Source: Sphingobium sp. TCM1 | GTDB lineage: Bacteria > Pseudomonadota > Alphaproteobacteria > Sphingomonadales > Sphingomonadaceae | NCBI RefSeq assembly: GCF_001650725.1 | Contig: NZ_LXVX01000012.1 | Coordinates: 62,001-126,000, forward strand | DNA length: 64,000 nucleotides | Reading direction: 5' to 3' | Shown here: positions 34,529 to 42,327 of the stretch, piece after piece | Layout: each line of letters begins with the position of its first letter | How positions within the stretch are numbered: the first letter of the stretch is position 1 | The notes under the pieces: model-generated | What the model was told of the DNA's origin: nothing | The model's input: the letters and a program-made list of their open reading frames with translations, nothing else | The model's database searches: none | Made by a program: the position numbers and the translations under genes

Positions 34529-34551
34529 GGGGGCGCTTGTGCTCCCCTGTC
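34529..34551. terminator. Possible terminator between the anti-sigma and TonB receptor genes
   Basis: A short inverted repeat CAGGGG/CCCCTG around GCGCTTGTGCT lies between the two convergent stops. The stem is only about 6 bp and no T-run follows, so this is tentative. Confidence 0.3.
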
Positions 34552-34553
34552 CC

Positions 34554-37394
34554 TCAGAACTCCAGGTTGAACCGGCCATAATAGAAGCCGCCGCTGATGC
34601 CATAGGGGGCATAGGCGTTGTAAAGGCTGCCCGCCGCGCGGTTCACCGGCTTCAGCTTGTCGGGATAGGTGTTAAGCAGATTGTTCGCTCCGATCGACAG
34701 CTTCACGCCCTTGGCCAGCTTGTAGCCGATCTCCAGGTCCAGGATCGCCTTGGGTGACAACACCTCGTCCACGAAACCCAGCGTGCAGCCGGCGCTGCCC
34801 GCGGTGCAGGCGACATAGTCGCTCGTGTGATAGACGCGCGCGCTGGCCCGCTGGGTGATCTTGCCGAAGCGGGTGGCGCGCAGGTTGAGGTTGAACGCAT
34901 CCTTTTCCCACAGGATGTTCGCGATGAACTTGTTGCGTGGCGTGCCTTCCGACAGATCGCCGATCTTGGCGCGGCCGATCAGCGCCAGTCCCGAAGCGGC
35001 GATCACGTCGGGAACCGGGTCGATGTGGGTGAAGATCGTCTTGTTGAAGTTGGCCGACAGGCTGACCGTCGCTGTTCCCATGTCGCCCAGTCCCGCGCGA
35101 TAGGTGCTGACGATGTCCAGGCCGCGGGTGCGCGTGTCGGCGGCGTTGGAGAAGATCAGGCCACCGGCCACGCCCTGGATGCCCGCCGCAGCCAGCGCGT
35201 TCATGACCACCGTACCGCTCAGCGTCTCGGACAGCAGGATGCGGTCCTTGATCTTGATCTGGTAGGCGTCGATGGTGAGGTTCAGGTTCGGCGCGGGAGT
35301 GATGACGATGCCAGCCGAAAAGTTGGTCGACTTTTCGGGTTTCAGCGACACCGCGCCCAGAGCGCGCGCGGCAACCCCGTCGACCGGCAGCGCCTGCACC
35401 GGCAGCAGCTGGTTGACGCCGTTCACCGGCACGTTGATGGTCGACGATGACGCGTAATGCTGTTGTTGCAGCGTCGGCGCGCGGAAGCCGGTGCTGGCGG
35501 TGCCGCGAATGGCGAAGCCGCGCGTCGGTTCGATGCGGATCGATGCCTTGCCGGTATCGGTCGTGCCGAAGTCGGAATAATCCTCATGCCGCCCGGCCAG
35601 GCCGAATTCCACGCCCTGAACAATCTCGCCTTCCAGGTTCACATAGGCGCTCCAGTTGTCGCGGCTCCAGCTGCCCGAACCCTCGGGCAGGAAGCCGGTG
35701 ACGCCCTGGGAGCCGACGCCAGTCCGCGTCACCCCCGCCAGCCAGCTTCCCGCCGGCGACACATATTTGCCGTCGATATAGGATTCCGGGTCGCCGGCGC
35801 CGATCAGGAACTTGTTTTTCTTATATTCGGCGCCCACCGCCAGGGCGAGCGGCTCGCTCAGGCCGACATCGAATTCCTTGGTCAGGTCCAGGTTGCTGGT
35901 CCATTCATCGAACCGGATCTTGCCCAGGTAGAAATGGGTGGGGCTGGCCGTGCCCATGGACGGATTGAGCGATGTGGTCTGCGAATATTTGACCTCATCC
36001 TGTGCATAACTTGTGGATAAGTCGAAATTGACGCCACCGCCCAGTTCTCCGCGCAGGCCCGCGGCGACCTGGAAATCCTCGTCATAGACGTGGATGCGCG
36101 GGATATAGCCTTCCGGGTAGATCGCGTAGATGTTGTTGAGCGCGGCCGGATTGCGATAGGTCAGCCAGCCGGCGGCGTGGCGCTTGGAATAGGTGCCGAA
36201 GCTGTAGAGTTCCAGCCCGCCATTGCCCACGGGCATCATCGCGTCATAGCCGACATTTCCACCGATCACCTGCGGCTGGCCATATTTGGCGCGGATGCGG
36301 TCCGGGTTCGCATTGCGCGCGTCGCCGGTCGGGTAGAAGGGATTGGTGGTGATCGGGCTGCTGGCGACGACCGTATTGTCCTGCAACACGCCGTCCGCCG
36401 ACAGATGGATATAGCCGCCGTCGGGGCCGATCGAAAAGCCCTTGTCGATCTGCCAGCGCCCCTGCCAGCCGCCATTGTCCGCGGTGCTGCCCATGGTCAG
36501 CGCCGCGCCGCCCGCCGTGTCGTTCTTCAGGATGATGTTGACCACGCCCGCGATCGCATCTGACCCATATTGCGCCGACGCACCGTCGCGCAGCACCTCG
36601 ATTCGCTGGATCGCGTTGCCGGGGATCAGGTCCAGGTCCGGCGGCGACTGGCCGTTCTGGACGGACCCGTTGATGAACAGGGTCGCGGTATTGTGCCGGC
36701 GCTTGCCGTTCACCAGCACCAGCAGCTGGTCGCCGCCCAGACCGCGCAGCGACAGGGTACGCACCGCCCAGCTCGCGCCCGCGCCATTATTCGAAACGTT
36801 GATGGAGGGGACCAGCGTGCCCAGCAGGTCGCGCACCGACTGCTTGCCGCTGGTTTCCAGATCCTTCGCGCCCAGCACGTCGATCGGCGCCAGGCTCTCG
36901 GCGACCGTGCGGGTGGTGGTGCGGGTACCGGTGACGATAATCGGCGTCGCATCCTCGACCGGCTCGGGGGCAGGGGCCATCGCCAGAGTGTCCGACCCTG
37001 CGCCCGGCACGCTGGCCTGCGCATATTGCAGCGCCAGCGGGCTGCGCCGGGCGGCGCTGCGGCTGGCGGGGGATGCCAGCGCGATGACGCCGGCGCCTGC
37101 TTCGGAGGATTTGAGGTCGGTGCCCGCAAGCAGGCGCGCCAGCGCTTCCTGGGTCGACATCCATCCCTGTACGCGGCGGCTGCGGATCGCGGCGACCTCG
37201 TCATAGGGAAAGAGAATACGCACGCCCGACTGGGCGGACAATTGCCGCAGCGCCCCGCTCAGCGGCTGGACATGGATGTCGAACTTGTGACGCTGGACCA
37301 GTGAAGCGTCCGTGGTCGCCGCGGCAACAAGTTGACTGGGCGAAACAAGGCTGATGGCGAGGGCAGCCCCCGCCACGGCATGGCGAATACGCAT
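34554..37394 (-). CDS. TonB-dependent outer-membrane receptor with N-terminal STN domain
   Basis: 946-aa receptor. A signal peptide is followed by a secretin/TonB N-terminal (STN) domain at about residues 38-105 (FDIHVQPLSGALRQLSAQSGVRI), a TonB-box-like region near TPIIVTGTRTTTR, a plug (residues about 165-285, with VLRDGASAQYGSDAIAGVVN) and a long beta-barrel ending in NLEF with a terminal Phe. STN domains usually relay ligand binding to a FecI/FecR-type sigma system; here the nearest sigma/anti-sigma pair lies immediately downstream and convergent, but its anti-sigma is not FecR-like. The substrate is unknown, with siderophores, sugars or plant polymers all possible. Confidence 0.9.
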   Translation of the reverse strand: MRIRHAVAGAALAISLVSPSQLVAAATTDASLVQRHKFDIHVQPLSGALRQLSAQSGVRILFPYDEVAAIRSRRVQGWMSTQEALARLLAGTDLKSSEAGAGVIALASPASRSAARRSPLALQYAQASVPGAGSDTLAMAPAPEPVEDATPIIVTGTRTTTRTVAESLAPIDVLGAKDLETSGKQSVRDLLGTLVPSINVSNNGAGASWAVRTLSLRGLGGDQLLVLVNGKRRHNTATLFINGSVQNGQSPPDLDLIPGNAIQRIEVLRDGASAQYGSDAIAGVVNIILKNDTAGGAALTMGSTADNGGWQGRWQIDKGFSIGPDGGYIHLSADGVLQDNTVVASSPITTNPFYPTGDARNANPDRIRAKYGQPQVIGGNVGYDAMMPVGNGGLELYSFGTYSKRHAAGWLTYRNPAALNNIYAIYPEGYIPRIHVYDEDFQVAAGLRGELGGGVNFDLSTSYAQDEVKYSQTTSLNPSMGTASPTHFYLGKIRFDEWTSNLDLTKEFDVGLSEPLALAVGAEYKKNKFLIGAGDPESYIDGKYVSPAGSWLAGVTRTGVGSQGVTGFLPEGSGSWSRDNWSAYVNLEGEIVQGVEFGLAGRHEDYSDFGTTDTGKASIRIEPTRGFAIRGTASTGFRAPTLQQQHYASSSTINVPVNGVNQLLPVQALPVDGVAARALGAVSLKPEKSTNFSAGIVITPAPNLNLTIDAYQIKIKDRILLSETLSGTVVMNALAAAGIQGVAGGLIFSNAADTRTRGLDIVSTYRAGLGDMGTATVSLSANFNKTIFTHIDPVPDVIAASGLALIGRAKIGDLSEGTPRNKFIANILWEKDAFNLNLRATRFGKITQRASARVYHTSDYVACTAGSAGCTLGFVDEVLSPKAILDLEIGYKLAKGVKLSIGANNLLNTYPDKLKPVNRAAGSLYNAYAPYGISGGFYYGRFNLEF

Positions 37395-37530
37395 TGTCTG
37401 TTCCCCTGATGCGACGACAATTATTGCCGTTCTGCTGCTAGGGAACGAATGTGGTCGTGCGATCCACTATTTCATTCGGGCAAAGCAGGACATTTGTCCG
37501 AAATTATCTTTGGCGGACCGCCGCGCGTCT

Positions 37531-38301
37531 TCAGCTTCCGGTCTGGAGGAACCAGCGGTCGGTCCGTTCCAGGCCGATGGCGGTCAATCTTCCCGAAAAA
37601 TAGGCGCCGGTGTCGACGCCGATCCGGTTGGTGCGCAGGTCGACGTCCGGGGTGATGCTGTGGCCATGGACGACCATCTTGGGGTGGGCGCGGTCGTGGT
37701 CCAGAAAGTCCCGTCGGATCCAGCGCAGGTCGACCGGGTCCTGATCGTCGATCGCTATGCCGGGACGGATGCCCGCATGGACGAAGAGATAGTCGCCCCA
37801 CTCGATACTGTTCGGGCAGCCATCCAGAAAATCGACATGGGCGCGCGGAACATGGGCCTGCATCCACGCGACGATGGCGGCGTCCTCCATCGTTTCGAAC
37901 TGGCGTGGCGTCAGGCCGTAGCTGGCCAGTGCCTGCGCGCCGCCCGCCCGGCGGAAGGTCGGAACGACGCGTTCGTCGCCATAAGCGGCCGCGACGAACA
38001 ATTCCTCATGATTGCCCTTCAGGCAGATCGCATCCTCCCGGTCGACCAGCCCCATGACACGATCGACCACCGCGCGCGATGAGGGGCCGCGATCGACCAG
38101 GTCGCCCAGGAATAGCAGGCGCGAAGCCATCGGTTCCCGCGTCAGGCAGTCGGCGGCGATCAGCCGCAACAACTGCTCCAGCAGGTCCAGTCGCCCATGG
38201 ATGTCGCCGATCGCATAGCAGCGCCCATCCTCGCCTATGCTCGGCGGCGGGCGATCATCAGGTTCGGCGTGCCGCTGTTTTCCGATGCGCCAGAAGCTCA
38301 T
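37531..38301 (-). CDS. Metallophosphoesterase of the PPP/ApaH-like family
   Basis: 256-aa cytoplasmic phosphatase. The three PPP motifs are clear: GDIHG (Asp33, His35), GDLVDRG and GNHE, with later VHAG and VHGHS motifs completing the two-metal site. It may act as a serine/threonine protein phosphatase or on diadenosine tetraphosphate; the sequence does not settle which. I use the ATG at 38301, which sits 14 nt after the dcd stop; a longer frame runs into dcd. Confidence 0.85.
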   Translation of the reverse strand: MSFWRIGKQRHAEPDDRPPPSIGEDGRCYAIGDIHGRLDLLEQLLRLIAADCLTREPMASRLLFLGDLVDRGPSSRAVVDRVMGLVDREDAICLKGNHEELFVAAAYGDERVVPTFRRAGGAQALASYGLTPRQFETMEDAAIVAWMQAHVPRAHVDFLDGCPNSIEWGDYLFVHAGIRPGIAIDDQDPVDLRWIRRDFLDHDRAHPKMVVHGHSITPDVDLRTNRIGVDTGAYFSGRLTAIGLERTDRWFLQTGS

Positions 38302-38315
38302 GGACCCAGTGTCGC

Positions 38316-38870
38316 CTACAGGCGGGGCAGTGTCACCCCCTGCTGGCCCATATATTTGCCGGCGCGATCGGCATAGCTGACCTCGCACGGTTCGTTGCCC
38401 TGGAGGAACAGGAACTGGCAGGCGCCCTCGTTCGCGTAGATCTTGGCGGGCAGCGGCGTCGTGTTGGAAAACTCCAGCGTGACATGGCCTTCCCAGCCCG
38501 GCTCCAGCGGCGTCACGTTCACGATGATGCCGCACCGCGCATAGGTGGATTTGCCCAGGCAGATCACCAGCACGTCGCGCGGCACGCGGAAATATTCGAC
38601 CGTGCGGGCCAGGGCGAAGCTGTTGGGCGGGATGATGCAGCAGTCGGTCTTGCGGTCGACGAAGCTGTTGGCCGCGAAATCCTTGGGGTCCACCACCGCG
38701 CTGTCGACATTGGTGAAGATCTTGAACTCGTCCGCGACCCGCGCGTCATAGCCATAGGAGGACAGGCCATAGCTGATGCAGCCGTCGCGCTTCTGGCTCT
38801 CCACGAACGGCTCGATCATGCCGGTCGTCAGCGCCTGTTCGCGAATCCACTTGTCGGAAAGAATGGCCAT
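38316..38870 (-). CDS. dcd: dCTP deaminase
   Basis: 184-aa trimeric enzyme deaminating dCTP to dUTP for thymidylate synthesis. Family marks are [15 protein letters not shown] near the N-terminus, [20 protein letters not shown] in the active site and the catalytic Glu in HVTLEFSN; the tail ends [10 protein letters not shown]. Length is standard for the monofunctional enzyme. It lies 6 nt after cdd on the same strand, so pyrimidine salvage and dUTP supply are co-expressed. Confidence 0.95.
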   Translation of the reverse strand: MAILSDKWIREQALTTGMIEPFVESQKRDGCISYGLSSYGYDARVADEFKIFTNVDSAVVDPKDFAANSFVDRKTDCCIIPPNSFALARTVEYFRVPRDVLVICLGKSTYARCGIIVNVTPLEPGWEGHVTLEFSNTTPLPAKIYANEGACQFLFLQGNEPCEVSYADRAGKYMGQQGVTLPRL

Positions 38871-38876
38871 GATGTC

Positions 38877-39335
38877 TCAGCTCTTTTTGATGGGGCCGAT
38901 GCCCAGGTCCGCCGGACCGAAGGCATGGGGAAGAAGGTCGGCGACGCGAAGGTCGAGCACCCGGTCGCCGCCGGGCGTGGCGCAATAGACGGCCAGGGTG
39001 CGGCCGGCCATCTGCTCGGCCTCGTTCATGATCTGGCGGCATCGCCCGCACGGGGTGACGAGCGCGTCCTGCGGACCATCCATTGCCCCGCCCACGACCG
39101 CGATCGCGGCTACGTCGCCAAAACGCCCCTGCGCATTGACGCTCGCCAGCGCCACCGTCTCGGCGCAGAGCGACAGGCCGTAGCTCGCATTCTCGAAATT
39201 GCACCCGGTGACGATGCTGCCGTCGGTCAGCCGCACCGCCGCGCCCACGGCGAAGCGGCTATAGGGCGCATGGGCGTTCGCCATCGCCTCGCGCGCGGCG
39301 GCGATCAGCATCTGGATATCGTCTGTTTCACTCAT
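38877..39335 (-). CDS. cdd: Cytidine deaminase
   Basis: 152-aa zinc enzyme converting cytidine and deoxycytidine to uridine forms. Cys57 and Glu59 in LCAETVA plus Cys96 and Cys99 in PCGRC make up the zinc and catalytic site of the tetrameric cytidine deaminase type. I start at the ATG at 39335, which overlaps the stop of the upstream GH25-like gene (TGATG); a longer frame would extend into it. Confidence 0.92.
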   Translation of the reverse strand: MSETDDIQMLIAAAREAMANAHAPYSRFAVGAAVRLTDGSIVTGCNFENASYGLSLCAETVALASVNAQGRFGDVAAIAVVGGAMDGPQDALVTPCGRCRQIMNEAEQMAGRTLAVYCATPGGDRVLDLRVADLLPHAFGPADLGIGPIKKS

Positions 39336-40018
39336 CACGGCGCCACCACATTCCATCGGACCGGACCATCGACGCCGTCGATATGCCGCATATCGCTGGC
39401 TGTCCACATCACCCAGGGCTTGGAGGCATAATCGGGCGGGAAGAAATTGCCGTCCAGCCACAGCGTCCGGTTGATGCCCGACCCGACATCATAGGCCTTG
39501 TCGAAATCCTCGGTCAGGTTGAGCAGGGCGGGCCTTCCCGCCTGGCCCTCGACCAGGTTGATAAGCGTGTTGAGGTCCGACAGCAGCTGGTCGCGCCGCG
39601 GCCGCGCCCTGCATCCCGGCTGGAACGCAAGTCGGATGACCGGGGGCAGCGCGGCGTTGTCGCGCGGCACCGTGGTCATGAAGCCGGTCGCCTGGTCGCT
39701 CGGCCGGCGGCACAGGCTCAAATCGATGAACGCTCCATAGCGCATCCCCGCCGCGCGCGCGGCGCGCCAGTTGGCGGCGAAGGCGGGGTCGCGCCGGCCG
39801 GCGCCATCCACCGCGCGCACATAGGCGAAATCCGTTCCCTGCGCGGCCAGCGTGCCCCAGTCGACCACGCCATTGTCGGCGCTGATGGTGACGCCTTGCA
39901 CCGGATATTGCTCGCGGTCAGGGGCCCAGGCGCGCGCATGGAGCCACAGCGCCAGAGCCAGCGCCGCGACCACCGCCAGTCCCGCCCCGATCCGGAACAG
40001 CAGGCCCCCCAAAGTCAC
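39335..40018 (-). CDS. GH25 lysozyme-like membrane-anchored protein lacking catalytic residues
   Basis: 227-aa protein with one N-terminal membrane anchor (residues 8-27) and a GH25-fold domain. The alignment to GH25 muramidases is easy to see (VDWGTLAAQGTDFAYVRAVDG and ALPPVIRLAF), but the key acids are gone: Thr44 replaces the first Asp, Asp71 replaces the Glu of KATEG, and Arg129/Ala131 replace the Asp and Glu of the PAVDLEF motif. It is probably not an active muramidase and may bind peptidoglycan. It sits inside the dcd-cdd cluster, not in a prophage. Confidence 0.75.
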   Translation of the reverse strand: MTLGGLLFRIGAGLAVVAALALALWLHARAWAPDREQYPVQGVTISADNGVVDWGTLAAQGTDFAYVRAVDGAGRRDPAFAANWRAARAAGMRYGAFIDLSLCRRPSDQATGFMTTVPRDNAALPPVIRLAFQPGCRARPRRDQLLSDLNTLINLVEGQAGRPALLNLTEDFDKAYDVGSGINRTLWLDGNFFPPDYASKPWVMWTASDMRHIDGVDGPVRWNVVAP

Positions 40019-40031
40019 AACCCTGATCTTT

Positions 40032-40514
40032 CTACCCCTTGATATGCAGCACGCAGATCAGCGTGAAAAGGCGCCGCGCCGTGTCGAAATCCACGTCGAT
40101 CTTGCCTTCGAGCCGCTCCTTCAGGACCTCCGCCGCATCATTGTGGATGGCGCGGCGGGCCATGTCGACCGTCTCGATCTGCTGGGGCGACGCATTGCTG
40201 ATCGCCTGATAATAGCTGTCGCAGATCGCGAAATAGTCGCGGATCGGGCGGCGGAACCGGCCCAGCCCCAGGATGATCGCCTCCAGCGGGCTGTCGTCTT
40301 CCCGGTTGATCTCGATCACCAGCCGACCTTCCTCGACCCGCAGCATCACCTTGTAGGGACCGGCATAGCCGTCGTCATGAACGCGCTGGGGCGCGAAATG
40401 ATTATCCTCCAGCAGGTCGAAGATCGCGATGCGCCGTTCCTGCTCCACGTCGGCATTGCGCCACAGGATCGTGCGCTGGTCGAGCTGGATGTCTATGATG
40501 CGCGGATCAGCCAT
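40032..40514 (-). CDS. UPF0262 family protein
   Basis: 160-aa cytoplasmic protein of a conserved alphaproteobacterial family of unknown function. Recognised from RIIDIQLDQRTILWRNADVEQERRIAI at the start, FAPQRVHDDGYAGPY in the middle and GRFRRPIRDYFAICDSYY. The ATG at 40514 gives the family's usual start; the frame upstream lies antisense to dnaB. It is first in a minus-strand run with the GH25-like, cdd and dcd genes, and divergent from dnaB. Confidence 0.83.
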   Translation of the reverse strand: MADPRIIDIQLDQRTILWRNADVEQERRIAIFDLLEDNHFAPQRVHDDGYAGPYKVMLRVEEGRLVIEINREDDSPLEAIILGLGRFRRPIRDYFAICDSYYQAISNASPQQIETVDMARRAIHNDAAEVLKERLEGKIDVDFDTARRLFTLICVLHIKG

Positions 40515-40628
40515 ATGCAAGCGCACTGTCAGTGCGGCGGCGCGCGCCGAAATGCAAGCGGGACTTATCCACAGATGCTTTCGGATATTGCCCTTGCGCG
40601 GCGCGTGTCGGGAGAGGAAAGAGGGCGC

Positions 40629-42113
40629 ATGGTCGAACTGCTGAAATTGAATCCCGCCGAAACGGGCGGAACCGAACTGCCGCGCAATGTCGAGGCGGAG
40701 GCCGCGCTGCTGGGCGCGATCATGATCGACAACCGCATTGCCGAGGATGTGCAGCTCAGGCTCAAGGCCGAACATTTTTTCGAGCCGCTGCACGGCCGCA
40801 TCTACGACGCGATCATGCGCTTGCTGGACAAGGACATGGTCGCCAACCCCGTAACGCTCAAGCCCATGCTGGAACAGGATCCCGCGCTCCGGGAACTGGG
40901 CGGGGCGGCCTATCTGGCGCAACTGACCGGCAATGGCGCGGCGCTGATCGGCGCGCGCGACTTCGCCAGCCAGATCTACGACCTTGCGTTGCTGCGCCAG
41001 CTTGTCAGCGTCGGCCGAGAACTTGTTGAAAATGCAATGGACACCAGCGAGGATGTCAATCCCCGTGAGCAGATCGAGGCGGCCGAAGTCGCTCTCTACA
41101 AGGTGTCGGAGGGTGAGGGCGAGACGGGATCGGTCAAAAGTTTCCTCACCGCATCCACCGCCGCCGTGCAGGTGGCCGAGCGCGCGCTCAACAGTGGCGG
41201 CCATGTGTCGGGCATCACCACCGGGATCAACAGCCTCAACGCCAAGATCGGCGGCCTGCACAATTCGGACCTCATGATCCTGGCGGGACGTCCGGGCATG
41301 GGCAAGACCTCGCTGGCCACCAATATCGCCTATAATGCGGCGTCGCGCTGGCTGCGGGACAATGCCGATGGCATCCCGGCGGAAAAGAATATGGGCGCCA
41401 AGACCGCCTTCTTCTCGCTCGAAATGTCGGCGGACCAGCTGGCGACCCGCGTTCTCGCCGAACAGTCCGGCATTTCCGGCGAAGCGCTGCGCATGGGCAA
41501 GATCAGCCGCGCCGATTTCCAGAATCTGTCCCGCGCCGCGCGGGAGCTACAGGAACTGCCGCTCTTCATCGATGATACGCCCGGCCTCACCATCGCGGCG
41601 CTGCGCACCCGCGCGCGCCGCCTCAAGCGCCGCCACGACATCGGCTTCATCGTCGTCGACTATCTCCAGCTACTCCAGGGAACCGGGCGGGGGAACGAGA
41701 ATCGCGTCAATGAAATTTCGGAAATTTCTCGTGGTTTGAAGACCTTGGCGAAGGAACTTCATGTCCCGGTGCTGGCCCTGTCGCAGCTCAGCCGCGCGGT
41801 GGAACAGCGCGAGGACAAAAGGCCGCAACTGTCCGACCTGCGCGAATCCGGCTCGATCGAGCAGGACGCGGACATGGTCTGGTTCGTGTTCCGCGAGGAT
41901 TATTACGAGGCCGCCAAGGAACCCAAGCCCGACGACGAGGCCGCCTACGCCGCGTGGAAAGAAAATATGGAGCGCATCTACGGCAAGGCGGAAGTCATCG
42001 TCGCCAAGCAGCGCCACGGTTCCACCGGCCGTATCCGCATGAAGTTCGACGCCAAGATCACCCGCTTCTCCGACCTGGCCGAGGACAGCTATGAGGATCT
42101 GAGCTACGAATGA
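40629..42113 (+). CDS. dnaB: Replicative DNA helicase
   Basis: 494-aa hexameric helicase of the replication fork. The N-terminal domain starts with LPRNVEAEAALLGAIMIDN. The RecA-like domain has Walker A AGRPGMGKTS near residue 219, FFSLEMSADQLATR, Walker B IVVDYLQLLQG, and the DLRESGSIEQDADMVWF stretch that marks DnaB. The ATG at 40629 is preceded by AGAGGAAAGAGGG; an in-frame ATG 19 codons earlier is possible but has no better signal. Confidence 0.95.
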   Translation: MVELLKLNPAETGGTELPRNVEAEAALLGAIMIDNRIAEDVQLRLKAEHFFEPLHGRIYDAIMRLLDKDMVANPVTLKPMLEQDPALRELGGAAYLAQLTGNGAALIGARDFASQIYDLALLRQLVSVGRELVENAMDTSEDVNPREQIEAAEVALYKVSEGEGETGSVKSFLTASTAAVQVAERALNSGGHVSGITTGINSLNAKIGGLHNSDLMILAGRPGMGKTSLATNIAYNAASRWLRDNADGIPAEKNMGAKTAFFSLEMSADQLATRVLAEQSGISGEALRMGKISRADFQNLSRAARELQELPLFIDDTPGLTIAALRTRARRLKRRHDIGFIVVDYLQLLQGTGRGNENRVNEISEISRGLKTLAKELHVPVLALSQLSRAVEQREDKRPQLSDLRESGSIEQDADMVWFVFREDYYEAAKEPKPDDEAAYAAWKENMERIYGKAEVIVAKQRHGSTGRIRMKFDAKITRFSDLAEDSYEDLSYE

Positions 42114-42134
42114 GCTGAGACAACAATCATCGTC

Positions 42135-42316
42135 GTCATTCCCGCCCAGAGCGATTTCCCATCAGATGGAATCTTCTGATGAGTCGTCAATCGCATAAAA
42201 CCAGTGGAGCGGTTGATCCGATCCACCAGGATCGCAAACAGCTCCAGGCGGGAACCCTTCTCCGGACCTTGAACCAGGTTCGATGTCAGGGAGAGGGATT
42301 CCCGCCTCGGCGGGAT
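42135..42316. repeat. Composite palindromic intergenic repeat
   Basis: The dnaB-DUF885 gap holds GTCATTCCCGCC (42135-42146) at one end and ATTCCCGCCTCGGCGGGAT followed by GACG (42298-42316) at the other; the latter is itself a hairpin. The same words occur at 55851-55877 and 58029-58115. These are dispersed REP-like elements, here as a pair enclosing about 150 nt. Confidence 0.6.
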
Positions 42317-42327
42317 GACGAAAAAGA

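Noticed and set aside
39335-40018. GH25-like gene as a sign of a prophage
   Set aside because: No other phage gene is nearby, the protein is membrane-anchored, lacks catalytic residues, and is tightly linked to cdd and dcd.
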